Shown: piece after piece, positions 10,601 to 18,797 of the stretch
Position numbering within the stretch: the first letter of the stretch is position 1
Layout: each line of letters opens with the position of its first letter
Assembly (NCBI RefSeq): GCF_024642405.1
Contig: NZ_JAHEBC010000005.1
Span: 1 to 40,886, forward strand
Length of the DNA: 40,886 nucleotides
Source of the DNA: Algoriphagus sp.
GTDB lineage: Bacteria; Bacteroidota; Bacteroidia; Cytophagales; Cyclobacteriaceae
Direction: 5' to 3'
Made by a program: the position numbers and the translations under genes
Notes under the pieces: generated by a model
Database searches by the model: none
The model's input: only the letters and a program-made list of their open reading frames with translations
What the model was told of the DNA's origin: nothing

Positions 10601-10835
10601 ATACAAGTGTAGCATCTGATCCAGATACATTTACTCTAAAATTTCCATCTATGTCTGTAACTGTACCTACTGTAGTACCTTTCACTAAAACGGAAACACC
10701 AGGAAGGGGCAAATTATCCTCCCCTGAAATCACGACTCCAGACACCTCCCGGGTCTGTGCCATTACTGAGCCCATAATGCCCAGAAACATTAAAAATGTT
10801 AAGCCAAAAAGCTTAAATCGAGTAGAGTTTTTCAT
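7683..10835 (-). CDS. SusC/RagA family TonB-linked outer-membrane protein
   Basis: Signal peptide, CarboxypepD_reg-like N-terminus [36 protein letters not shown], plug motif [29 protein letters not shown]. Confidence 0.97.
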   Translation of the reverse strand: [1050 protein letters not shown]

Positions 10836-10942
10836 ACACGGTTATTGGTTTGGGTTGCACTTATAAAATTAACTATTAAAGTTGTCATTAAATCTAACCA
10901 ATTTCTCACTGAATATTTTTGAATTCTGACTGTATTTTATCG

Positions 10943-10960
10943 CATTCAATCGATTGCATG
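10943..10960. promoter_or_regulatory. Interrupted palindrome upstream of the susC-like gene (possible operator)
   Basis: CAT-T-CAATCGATTG-C-ATG: dyad symmetry over 18 bp with one mismatched pair, about 110 bp upstream of the SusC start. Confidence 0.3.
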
Positions 10961-11048
10961 GCTATAAAAAAGAGAAAATTGTGTTTTTTTACAGAGGAAT
11001 TGGATTTTCGAAATAATAGAATTTTTTCATTTTTATTGAATCAAAAAT

Positions 11049-11056
11049 CAAATCTA
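11049..11056 (-). promoter_or_regulatory. Candidate Bacteroidota -7 element (TAGATTTG) upstream of susC-like gene
   Basis: Matches TAnnTTTG on the minus strand; no good -33 TTG at the usual spacing, in very AT-rich DNA. Confidence 0.25.
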
Positions 11057-11157
11057 TTTTTTAATTCATTATTGTTAAAAAATCTTATTTATTTTTATCA
11101 AATCCTTAAAAAGTTTATTTCGAAATTATTTTTAAAAACATTTTTCAAATGTAATAG

Positions 11158-11802
11158 TTACAATCTGTCAACTACTTTTTTCTTAGGAATTCTTAGTGAC
11201 CACATTCCCCTCAATTCTCCCATTTTATAACCTTTTGCGTTATCTTCAGGGTAAAGATTCTCTAATGCATTTAAAACCGGATCAGAAATCTGAGAACCAG
11301 GTTCACCATGGCAACTCAAACAAATACCTCCGGGAAAAATAATCGCTTTAGTGTATAAATAGACTTCTCCGTTTTCAATTTTTTGAATATTGGGTTCACT
11401 TTCTAAACCATTTTCAGCATTGTAAGCATATGCATCCAAAATGGGAGATTCTTGAGAATCTGGATAATTATTTGAGTTTCTATTTTTGGTTGAAACTCTC
11501 CGAATTAAAATGTCCTCTGAAATATTAGTTATCTGACTTGCATTTTCCTTACAAAATTCGATCGCATGAGGCATCCCGCCTTCTTCTATCGCTTTTTGTA
11601 GATTTGTGATCAAATTTTCTTGTGCAGATTTACTGATAGAATCACCCCAGATCATAGCTTCCTGAATAATTTCAACCTCAGTTAACCTCTTTATTTCCAT
11701 ATTCTTATTTACCTCATCAAAGACCTCTTTCGATACCCTTTCTCTTGGACCGCATGAAATAATGATAGATACCAAAAGGATATAAGTATATCTGTTTTTC
11801 AT
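11158..11802 (-). CDS. Tll0287-like (DUF3365) mono-heme c-type lipoprotein
   Basis: Lipobox VSIIISCGPRE; single heme c motif CLSCH in FPGGICLSCHGEPGSQISDPVLNALENLYPEDNAKGYKMGELRGMWSLRIP. Confidence 0.85.
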   Translation of the reverse strand: MKNRYTYILLVSIIISCGPRERVSKEVFDEVNKNMEIKRLTEVEIIQEAMIWGDSISKSAQENLITNLQKAIEEGGMPHAIEFCKENASQITNISEDILIRRVSTKNRNSNNYPDSQESPILDAYAYNAENGLESEPNIQKIENGEVYLYTKAIIFPGGICLSCHGEPGSQISDPVLNALENLYPEDNAKGYKMGELRGMWSLRIPKKKVVDRL

Positions 11803-11904
11803 ATTTATTTAAATTCTACTGTATTAAAAGTACAAATCATTAACGGATTTTATTTAATTCAACCCAAAAAGTCATAATCAACAAAAAGACATTTTTTACT
11901 TCAC

Positions 11905-11934
11905 TTTGCTAAGAAAGGATTTAGCGTATTTTTG
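11905..11934 (+). promoter_or_regulatory. Bacteroidota-type promoter for the T9SS/YCF48 protein
   Basis: TTTG (11905-11908), then 18 nt, then TATTTTTG (11927-11934), matching TTG / TAnnTTTG. It lies 22 nt upstream of ATG 11957. Confidence 0.7.
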
Positions 11935-11956
11935 TTTTATAACTTGCATTAACTCT

Positions 11957-14767
11957 ATGCGGAAGCCTTTTTTCTTTTTTATCATTTATCTCTTTTTGGG
12001 CAATTTACTTTTTGGGCAAACTTGGCAAAGAATGCAAAGTTGGGGATTGGATTTAGAATCAGTTACTTGGGTAAATACTTTAGTGGGATTTGCTGCGGGT
12101 GAAAACCTACTTATAAAAACATCAGACGGAGGATTAACTTGGCAAGAAATTGATATTCCAAAAATTAGCCGCTTAAACAAGATTAAATTTTGGGATGAGA
12201 ATCTGGGTTTTGCTGTAGGAGTAGATGGAATTGTTTTAAAAACAAGTAACGGAGGAGGTCAATGGAGTCAAATCAATAGTCCAACAGATTCGGATTTATT
12301 TAGCATTTCATTTATTGATGAGAAAAGCCTGATCATAGTAGGAGAATCCGGTGGAATATATAAATCTCTGGATTTAGGGACATCTTGGAAGTCCATCGCT
12401 TCTTCAGTTAATTCCTCGCTCAATGAGATTTTGTTTTTAAATACCGAACAAGGATTTATTGTGGGCAATAATGGTGCATTATTGACAACAATTGATGGAG
12501 GCAATAGCTTTTCGAAAAAAAACCTACCAATTACTAACAACTTAAATTCAATAGCTTTTTCGAGTGATTTAATAGGATATATAGTAGGAGAATCAGGAAT
12601 TGTTCTCAAAACTGAAGATGCCGGTATCAATTGGACGACCTTAAATTCTGGGGTAACTGTAGAATTAAATCAAATTGATATTAGTCTTATTGATCCGAGA
12701 ATCCTAGTAATCATAGGAGATCAGGCAACTTCTATTAAATCAACTAATTCTGGAGTTTCATTTTCTAAAGCAAACCTTGGAGCCGGAAATACTAGGAATT
12801 TAAAAAGCCTTCAATTCATTCCAGGAACAAATCAAGTTACTGCTGTTGGACAAGATGGCTATTTAATTAACTCAGCAAATGCAGGGACAAGTTGGGCAAC
12901 TAAACTGGCTGGTTATAGAAATAACTTTAGTTCTATTGATTTTAAATCTGATAGAGTTGGTTTTGTTTCTGGACAAAATGGTTCTTTTTATTTTACTTCA
13001 AATGGAGCTTTGTCTTTGGTTGATCGATCCTTACCTGAGATAAAAGATATTGAAAACATAGATTTTTGGAATACTAGCTTTGGATACGCTGCTAGTAAAA
13101 CTGGCCAAATGTTTAGGACTGGTAACTCCGGAAGAACCTGGATATCGGTGCCTGCAGAAACAACATATGACATAACTGGCTTTTATTTATTTGCACCCTC
13201 TGTATTATACATTACAGGGACTAATGGGTATATAGCACGATCTTTTGATTCTGGAGTTACCTGGGATTCCAATATTGCCACAAATACCTCAGAAAATTTG
13301 AAAGATGTCACCTATTTTGATTTTCAAGTAGGTTTTGCAATTGGTGAAAAAGGACAAATTAGCTGGACAAATGGTGGTAATATTTGGGAAAACCTTCCCA
13401 AACTAACTGACAAAAATCTCAATTCACTTTCAAAACTAGATTCTAGCACAGCGATAATTGTAGGGGATGGAGGAGTAATTCTAAAATCTGTCGACCAAGC
13501 AAAAACTTGGAGGCTTATCAATTCTGATATTACAGAAAATCTAAATTCAGTTGATTTTTGGGATGAAAATATTGGAATTATTGCGGGTGACAACGGCTTA
13601 ACCCTTCAATCAAAAGATGGAGGAGAAACCTGGCTTCAGATTAAAAGTGGAACCAAAAGGAATTTAAATTCAATAAGCATGGGAAATTCGCTTGTAGCTT
13701 TTGCGGCAGGCGATGATGGAACTCTTTTGAACTACACCTGCATCACACCTCCTGGAATCAGCGAAATTTCCGGAGAAACAAATGTCTGTTTAGGGATATC
13801 ATCCTATTATGTTGAAGACACTAATATTACCGGTTCACAGATAGTCTGGAGAGTAGATGGCGGTGAAATTATCTCTGGGCAAAGTACCAATTCCATAGTG
13901 GTAAACTGGACGGAAATTGGAAGGCAAGGAGTATTTGTAAGCCGTCAAAACTTTTGTGGAAATGGTGAAACATCTGCTTTAGAAGTAGAGGTGTTAACAA
14001 AACCAAATAATGAAAAAGAAATTCAAGGACTTGGTTCAGTTTGTACCAATTTAAATGAAACTTATTCTTTACCCTTGGAAGCAGGAGTTGTTTATAATTG
14101 GCAGGCCGAAGGTGGAGAAATAATTTCCGGGCAAACCAGCTCAGAAGTGCTTATCCAATGGAATGAAGTTGGTGAAAAAATACTTACTGTGGTTTTAGAA
14201 AACAGTTGTGGAGAATCCACTCCCATCATCAAAAAAATAAACGTAAGTGCTCCTCCAGACCAACCAAGTGCGATTTTTGGAGAAAACCAACTTGGAATTG
14301 GAGAATCTTTTTATCAGGTAGAAAATATAGAGGGGATAAATTACTATTGGGAAATTAGCGGGAATGGAGGAAGTATTCTTTCTGGCCAGGGCACTAATAT
14401 TGTTCTTATCGAGTGGTTAAATGAAGGAGATTTTCTATTAAAAGTCACCCCTCAAAATAATTGTAATAATGGCCCATCTAGTGAGCTAGAAATTAACGTG
14501 AATATTATAACTTGGGTAGAACCCAATACCGAAAAGGATTTAAAAATATTCCCAAACCCCAGTCGAGGGACCTTAACTATTTCATCTGAAAACCTTTCAT
14601 TTTATAATGAAATAGTGATTTTAAATGCTTTTGGACAAGAGGTTTTTAAAAGAAATATTTTGGAAGGTCAATCCGAGATATTTATGACAGAACTTCCAAA
14701 AGGATTATTGTTGCTCAGGCTGAGAAATCAAAGTAACTCAGTTACCAAAAAAATAATAATCAATTAG
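11957..14767 (+). CDS. Secreted YCF48/Asp-box repeat beta-propeller protein with tandem PKD-like domains and C-terminal T9SS type A sorting domain
   Basis: About 12 clear S/T-x-[DN]-x-G-x-x-W/F repeats (e.g. TSDGGLTWQEI, SKDGGETWLQI); three PKD-like units (GGEIISGQSTNSIVVNW etc.); C-terminus LKIFPNPSRGTLTIS...KKIIIN. Start moved from TTG 11906 to ATG 11957 (MRKPFFFFIIYLFLGNLLFGQ signal peptide). Confidence 0.92.
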   Translation: MRKPFFFFIIYLFLGNLLFGQTWQRMQSWGLDLESVTWVNTLVGFAAGENLLIKTSDGGLTWQEIDIPKISRLNKIKFWDENLGFAVGVDGIVLKTSNGGGQWSQINSPTDSDLFSISFIDEKSLIIVGESGGIYKSLDLGTSWKSIASSVNSSLNEILFLNTEQGFIVGNNGALLTTIDGGNSFSKKNLPITNNLNSIAFSSDLIGYIVGESGIVLKTEDAGINWTTLNSGVTVELNQIDISLIDPRILVIIGDQATSIKSTNSGVSFSKANLGAGNTRNLKSLQFIPGTNQVTAVGQDGYLINSANAGTSWATKLAGYRNNFSSIDFKSDRVGFVSGQNGSFYFTSNGALSLVDRSLPEIKDIENIDFWNTSFGYAASKTGQMFRTGNSGRTWISVPAETTYDITGFYLFAPSVLYITGTNGYIARSFDSGVTWDSNIATNTSENLKDVTYFDFQVGFAIGEKGQISWTNGGNIWENLPKLTDKNLNSLSKLDSSTAIIVGDGGVILKSVDQAKTWRLINSDITENLNSVDFWDENIGIIAGDNGLTLQSKDGGETWLQIKSGTKRNLNSISMGNSLVAFAAGDDGTLLNYTCITPPGISEISGETNVCLGISSYYVEDTNITGSQIVWRVDGGEIISGQSTNSIVVNWTEIGRQGVFVSRQNFCGNGETSALEVEVLTKPNNEKEIQGLGSVCTNLNETYSLPLEAGVVYNWQAEGGEIISGQTSSEVLIQWNEVGEKILTVVLENSCGESTPIIKKINVSAPPDQPSAIFGENQLGIGESFYQVENIEGINYYWEISGNGGSILSGQGTNIVLIEWLNEGDFLLKVTPQNNCNNGPSSELEINVNIITWVEPNTEKDLKIFPNPSRGTLTISSENLSFYNEIVILNAFGQEVFKRNILEGQSEIFMTELPKGLLLLRLRNQSNSVTKKIIIN

Positions 14768-14774
14768 AATTGGT

Positions 14775-15305
14775 TTAGGGATTATGTTCTCCTCTTACAA
14801 TTACATATTGGAAAATATCACCAATCACTCCATTTTTAATAAACCCCTTTTTCAAAATTGCTTCTGGGATGTAGCCTGCTTTTTCCAATACATTCATTGA
14901 TTGTCCATTGAAGTCAAAGATCTGGGCATACAATCTTTGTATATCAAATTTTTCAAAAATGTATTTGGTGTAAAGCTTCACAGCCTCATTTGCAATACCT
15001 TTTCCCCAAAATGGTTCTCCCACCCAAAATCCCAACTCCATGTTAGTCCTAAGCTCATCTTTGCCTCTTTCGGCTCCTATTGCTCCTGCTAATTTACCCT
15101 CAAATTCAATAGCAAAATTTTGGGGTGGATTGAACTTCTGATTATGCTCTATCCAATGTCTGGCATCGTGAATTGTATAAGGTTGAGGAAAACTATCCCT
15201 CAAATTCATCGCAATTTTCGGATTATTTGCAAGAGGGTAAAGTTGATGGAAATGTGACTCGTTCCAGGTCACTAAACTTATTTCTCTTTCTCCTGCGATA
15301 TTCAT
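14775..15305 (-). CDS. GNAT family N-acetyltransferase (RimJ/RimL-like)
   Basis: ELGFWVGEPFWGKGIANEAVKLYTKYIFEKFDIQRLYAQIFDFNGQSMNVLEKAGYIPEAILKKGF. Confidence 0.92.
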   Translation of the reverse strand: MNIAGEREISLVTWNESHFHQLYPLANNPKIAMNLRDSFPQPYTIHDARHWIEHNQKFNPPQNFAIEFEGKLAGAIGAERGKDELRTNMELGFWVGEPFWGKGIANEAVKLYTKYIFEKFDIQRLYAQIFDFNGQSMNVLEKAGYIPEAILKKGFIKNGVIGDIFQYVIVRGEHNP

Positions 15306-15390
15306 AAAAGTTGTTTGATTTATTCTTCAAGATAATAGGCTTATCTCAAAAAAAATAAAATTGCTAAGATTATTAATGCAAACATCCTGC

Positions 15391-16467
15391 CTAATCTTCC
15401 ATTCCGGAGGATTGCATCTTTTCGAGGTTTTCTGCCATACGCAATGCGGATATAAAATCCTCAATATGCCCATCCATGACATCAGGAAGATTATAAACTG
15501 TTTTATTAATTCTATGATCTGTAACTCTAGACTGCGAATAATTGTAAGTCCTAATCTTATCCGATCTATCTCCACTTCCTACCATAGATCTTCTTTGGGC
15601 CCCAACAGCTTCGTTATGTTTAGCTAATTCTATCTCATAAATTCTTGATCGCAAAACTTTCAACGCTTTTTCAAAGTTCTTAATCTGAGATTTCTCGTCT
15701 TGGCAGGTCACCACCAAACCCGTAGGAGCATGCGTCAAACGAACAGCAGAATAAGTAGTGTTTACAGACTGCCCTCCTGGACCTGAAGAGCAAAAAGTAT
15801 CTTTCCTTACATCATTCATATCCAAATTTACTTCTACTTCGTCCATCTCAGGAAGTACCGCTACTGAGGCTGCAGAAGTGTGAACTCTACCTTGTGATTC
15901 GGTAGCGGGAACTCGCTGAACTCTGTGGACACCGGATTCATATTTGAGCATTCCGTATACATCAGCTCCTGATACGGTTGCAATTATCTCCTTATATCCA
16001 CCTGCTGAACCAAAAGTCAAATCAAGAACGGTCAATTTCCAGCCTTGCATTTCGCAAAATCGCTCATACATCCTAAACAAATCACCAGCAAATATGGCGG
16101 CCTCATCTCCACCTGTGCCTCCTCGGATTTCCAAAATACAATCCTTAGAATCATTTGGATCTTTTGGTATCAACAATTGCTTCAAATCTGCTTCAAGGAC
16201 TTCTTTTCTTTCTTTTAGTTCATCAATTTCAGCTTTTGCCATTTCCCTAAAGTCAGGATCTTTTTCTTTATCCAGGATTTCTTTGGAACTTGTAATATTT
16301 TGAAGAACCAATTTATATTCATCATAAACCTCTACAATCTTTTCAAGGTCTTTATATTCCTTAGTCAGCTTGGCGTATTTACTCATGTCTGCCATACTTT
16401 CCGGCAATACGATCAATTGGCCAACTTCTTCAAATCTATCTTTTAGGGCTTGTAATTTGTCCAGCAT
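15391..16467 (-). CDS. prfA: Peptide chain release factor 1
   Basis: CSSGPGGQSVNTTYSAVRLTHAPTGLVVTCQDEKSQIKN (GGQ), LEIRGGTGGDEAAIFAGDLFRMY, ESGVHRVQRVPATESQGRVHTSAASVAVLPE. Start reset to MLDKLQALKDRFEEV. Confidence 0.96.
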   Translation of the reverse strand: MLDKLQALKDRFEEVGQLIVLPESMADMSKYAKLTKEYKDLEKIVEVYDEYKLVLQNITSSKEILDKEKDPDFREMAKAEIDELKERKEVLEADLKQLLIPKDPNDSKDCILEIRGGTGGDEAAIFAGDLFRMYERFCEMQGWKLTVLDLTFGSAGGYKEIIATVSGADVYGMLKYESGVHRVQRVPATESQGRVHTSAASVAVLPEMDEVEVNLDMNDVRKDTFCSSGPGGQSVNTTYSAVRLTHAPTGLVVTCQDEKSQIKNFEKALKVLRSRIYEIELAKHNEAVGAQRRSMVGSGDRSDKIRTYNYSQSRVTDHRINKTVYNLPDVMDGHIEDFISALRMAENLEKMQSSGMED

Positions 16468-16484
16468 AATTTTTCTTTGCGATG

Positions 16485-16492
16485 CAAAAGTA
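16485..16492 (-). promoter_or_regulatory. Candidate -7 element (TACTTTTG) for prfA
   Basis: Minus-strand TAnnTTTG 17 nt upstream of ATG 16467; -33 TTG is poorly spaced (about 26 nt). Confidence 0.4.
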
Positions 16493-16580
16493 GGGAAATT
16501 TATCGGTTGGCTGAAAACCAAATAAAAACTATAAATCAGGTTTTAAGTAGAGGAATTATACTCAATTGCGTTTTAGAAGC

Positions 16581-16805
16581 ATGAAAACTATAAAAATTTC
16601 TTTTGGCATGATTCTTCTATTTTTTGCAATGGCTTGCGAAAATGAAGAGCCATTTAAAAACTGTGTAAATCCTGAAAGGATAAGAACAGGAGCTTGTACT
16701 CTTGATTATAGGCCAGTTTGTGGCTGTGATGGCAAATCATACGGAAATGCTTGCGAAGCCGATATGGCTGGAGTCATTTCTTGGACAGAAGGAGTCTGTA
16801 ATTAA
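16581..16805 (+). CDS. Small lipoprotein with Kazal-type serine protease inhibitor domain
   Basis: MKTIKISFGMILLFFAMAC (lipobox) followed by CVNPERIRTGACTLDYRPVCGCDGKSYGNACEADMAGVISWTEGVC (Kazal cysteine framework). Confidence 0.9.
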   Translation: MKTIKISFGMILLFFAMACENEEPFKNCVNPERIRTGACTLDYRPVCGCDGKSYGNACEADMAGVISWTEGVCN

Positions 16806-16830
16806 AAAAGGCTGCCCTTTAGGACAGCCT
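16804..16830 (-). terminator. Rho-independent terminator downstream of glmS
   Basis: AGGCTGCCC (16809-16817) / GGACAGCCT (16822-16830), 9-bp stem with one wobble; A-run at 16804-16809 gives the minus-strand T-tract. Confidence 0.75.
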
Positions 16831-16836
16831 CTGGAT

Positions 16837-18678
16837 TTATTCTACTGTAACAGATTTAGCAAGATTCCTAGGTTGATCTACATTACAACCTCTCATGACT
16901 GCTATGTGATATGAAAGTAATTGTAAAGGAACAACAGCGATCAAAGGAACAAAAGCTTCATGGATTGCAGGAATTTCAATCACATGATCGGCCATCCCTT
17001 TAACTGTCGTGTCCCCTTCGGTCACCACTGCTATCACTTTCCCTTTTCTTGCTTTCACTTCCTGAATATTGCTAACTACTTTTTCATAAGAGCTATCTTG
17101 AGTAGCAATAAATATCACAGGCATCTCCTCATCAATCAAAGCAATAGGTCCATGCTTCATTTCAGCGGCAGGATATCCTTCAGCATGGATATATGAAATT
17201 TCTTTAAGCTTTAAAGCCCCTTCTAAAGCAACAGGGAAATTATATCCTCTGCCTAAATACAAAGCATTTCGAACATCCTTGTACTCACTTGCAATGTATT
17301 TAATAGCATCATTTGATTTTAAGGCTTTTTCCACCTTAGAGGGTACAGATGCTAATTCATGAAGTAATTGGATATATCTACTTTCGGGAAGGGTACCTCT
17401 TTGATATCCTAACTTTAATGCCATCATAGCCAAGACAGAAATCTGTGCAGTAAAAGCTTTTGTTGAGGCAACACCGATTTCAGGCCCTGCATGGGTATAA
17501 GATCCAGCATGAGTAGCTCTTGGAATTGAGGATCCTACCACATTACAAACTCCAAAAATGGTCGCTCCTTTTGACTTTGCGAGCTCAATTGCCGCCAGAG
17601 TATCTGCAGTTTCTCCAGATTGTGAGATTGCAATAACAAAGTCTTTTTCACTCAATACAGGATTTCTATATCGGAATTCAGAAGCATATTCTACTTCCAC
17701 AGGAACTCTTGCAAATTCTTCGAAAAGATATTCAGCAACTAGCCCGGCATGCCAAGATGTACCGCAAGCAGTAATGATGATTCTTTCGGCATTTTGGAAT
17801 TTATTCATATAATCCCTTAAGCCACCCAGTACCAATCTTCCGGATTTCGCATCGAGTCTTCCTCTGAGGCAATCCGCAATAGATTTTGGTTGCTCATAGA
17901 TTTCTTTTAGCATGAAATGCTCGTATCCTCCCTTCTCAATAGCTTCTAATTCCAGCTCTAATTGATTGATATAAGGATTGGTTTCTACATTTTCAATAGT
18001 TTTAACCTGAAGCCTATTGTTTCTGATAACGGCAATTTCATAATCATCCAAATAAACTACCTTATTGGTGTACTCAATAATTGGAGTAGCATCAGAAGCC
18101 AAAAAATATTCATCTTCACCAACACCTATTACTAAAGGAGATCCTTTTCTTGCCGCAATCAAAGTATCTGGTTCATCTTTGTTTATCAAAACTATTGCAT
18201 AAGCACCTACTACTTTATGAAGTGCTAATCGTAAAGCCTCTTCTAAACTGCAATCATTATTTGCATAAATATCCTCTATGAACTTAATGAAAACCTCTGT
18301 ATCTGTATCACTTTGAAAGTGGTATCCTTTCTTCTCTAAATCTTTCTTTAAAACTTCATAATTTTCAATGATTCCATTATGAATTATTGCCAAATGCTCT
18401 GAAGAAGAATAATGAGGATGTGCATTTACATCGTTTGGTTCTCCATGTGTTGCCCATCTTGTATGACCAATTCCGATCTTAGATTTCAAATTTCCACTCG
18501 CCTCTAAATGCTTTTCCAACTCAGAAACTTTCCCCTTCTTTTTATAAATACCGAGTCCATTTTCATCTAAAAGAGCAACCCCCGCACTATCATAACCTCT
18601 ATATTCTAATCTCCTGAGGCCTTTAATTATTATAGGTAGAGCTTCTTGCTGTCCTACATACGCTACAATTCCACACAT
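16837..18678 (-). CDS. glmS: Glutamine--fructose-6-phosphate aminotransferase (isomerizing)
   Basis: MCGIVAYVGQQEA (Cys1 nucleophile), IGHTRWATHGEPNDVNAHPH, ACGTSWHAGLVAEYL, SQSGETADTLAAI, PRNLAKSVTVE C-terminus. Confidence 0.98.
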   Translation of the reverse strand: MCGIVAYVGQQEALPIIIKGLRRLEYRGYDSAGVALLDENGLGIYKKKGKVSELEKHLEASGNLKSKIGIGHTRWATHGEPNDVNAHPHYSSSEHLAIIHNGIIENYEVLKKDLEKKGYHFQSDTDTEVFIKFIEDIYANNDCSLEEALRLALHKVVGAYAIVLINKDEPDTLIAARKGSPLVIGVGEDEYFLASDATPIIEYTNKVVYLDDYEIAVIRNNRLQVKTIENVETNPYINQLELELEAIEKGGYEHFMLKEIYEQPKSIADCLRGRLDAKSGRLVLGGLRDYMNKFQNAERIIITACGTSWHAGLVAEYLFEEFARVPVEVEYASEFRYRNPVLSEKDFVIAISQSGETADTLAAIELAKSKGATIFGVCNVVGSSIPRATHAGSYTHAGPEIGVASTKAFTAQISVLAMMALKLGYQRGTLPESRYIQLLHELASVPSKVEKALKSNDAIKYIASEYKDVRNALYLGRGYNFPVALEGALKLKEISYIHAEGYPAAEMKHGPIALIDEEMPVIFIATQDSSYEKVVSNIQEVKARKGKVIAVVTEGDTTVKGMADHVIEIPAIHEAFVPLIAVVPLQLLSYHIAVMRGCNVDQPRNLAKSVTVE

Positions 18679-18733
18679 ATTGAAAAATTCTTATTTGATT
18701 TTAAAACTTACGCAAATAAACATGAATCAGGCC

Positions 18734-18772
18734 AAAAAAAATAGCCTACTTCTTAAAAATTAAGAAGTAGGC
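18734..18772 (-). terminator. Rho-independent terminator downstream of the DUF4270 gene
   Basis: Perfect 13-bp stem GCCTACTTCTTAA (18744-18756) / TTAAGAAGTAGGC (18760-18772), 3-nt loop, then a T-rich tract on the minus strand (A-run 18734-18741). Confidence 0.85.
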
Positions 18773-18797
18773 CTTAGTCAATTTTTTAAATGAGTGA

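Noticed and set aside
10919-11230. Plus-strand 103-aa ORF
   Set aside because: Low-complexity F/K/N/L-rich translation of the AT-rich susC leader; overlaps the heme protein 3' end on the opposite strand. Probably not coding.
12268-13593. Minus-strand ORFs 12268-12630, 12988-13173, 13324-13593
   Set aside because: Antisense shadows of the YCF48 repeats.
15327-15627. ORFs 15327-15575 (-) and 15361-15627 (+)
   Set aside because: Overlap the 3' end of prfA in other frames; prfA is unambiguous.
16702-16914. Plus-strand 70-aa ORF
   Set aside because: Out-of-frame with the Kazal gene and runs through the glmS terminator into antisense glmS.
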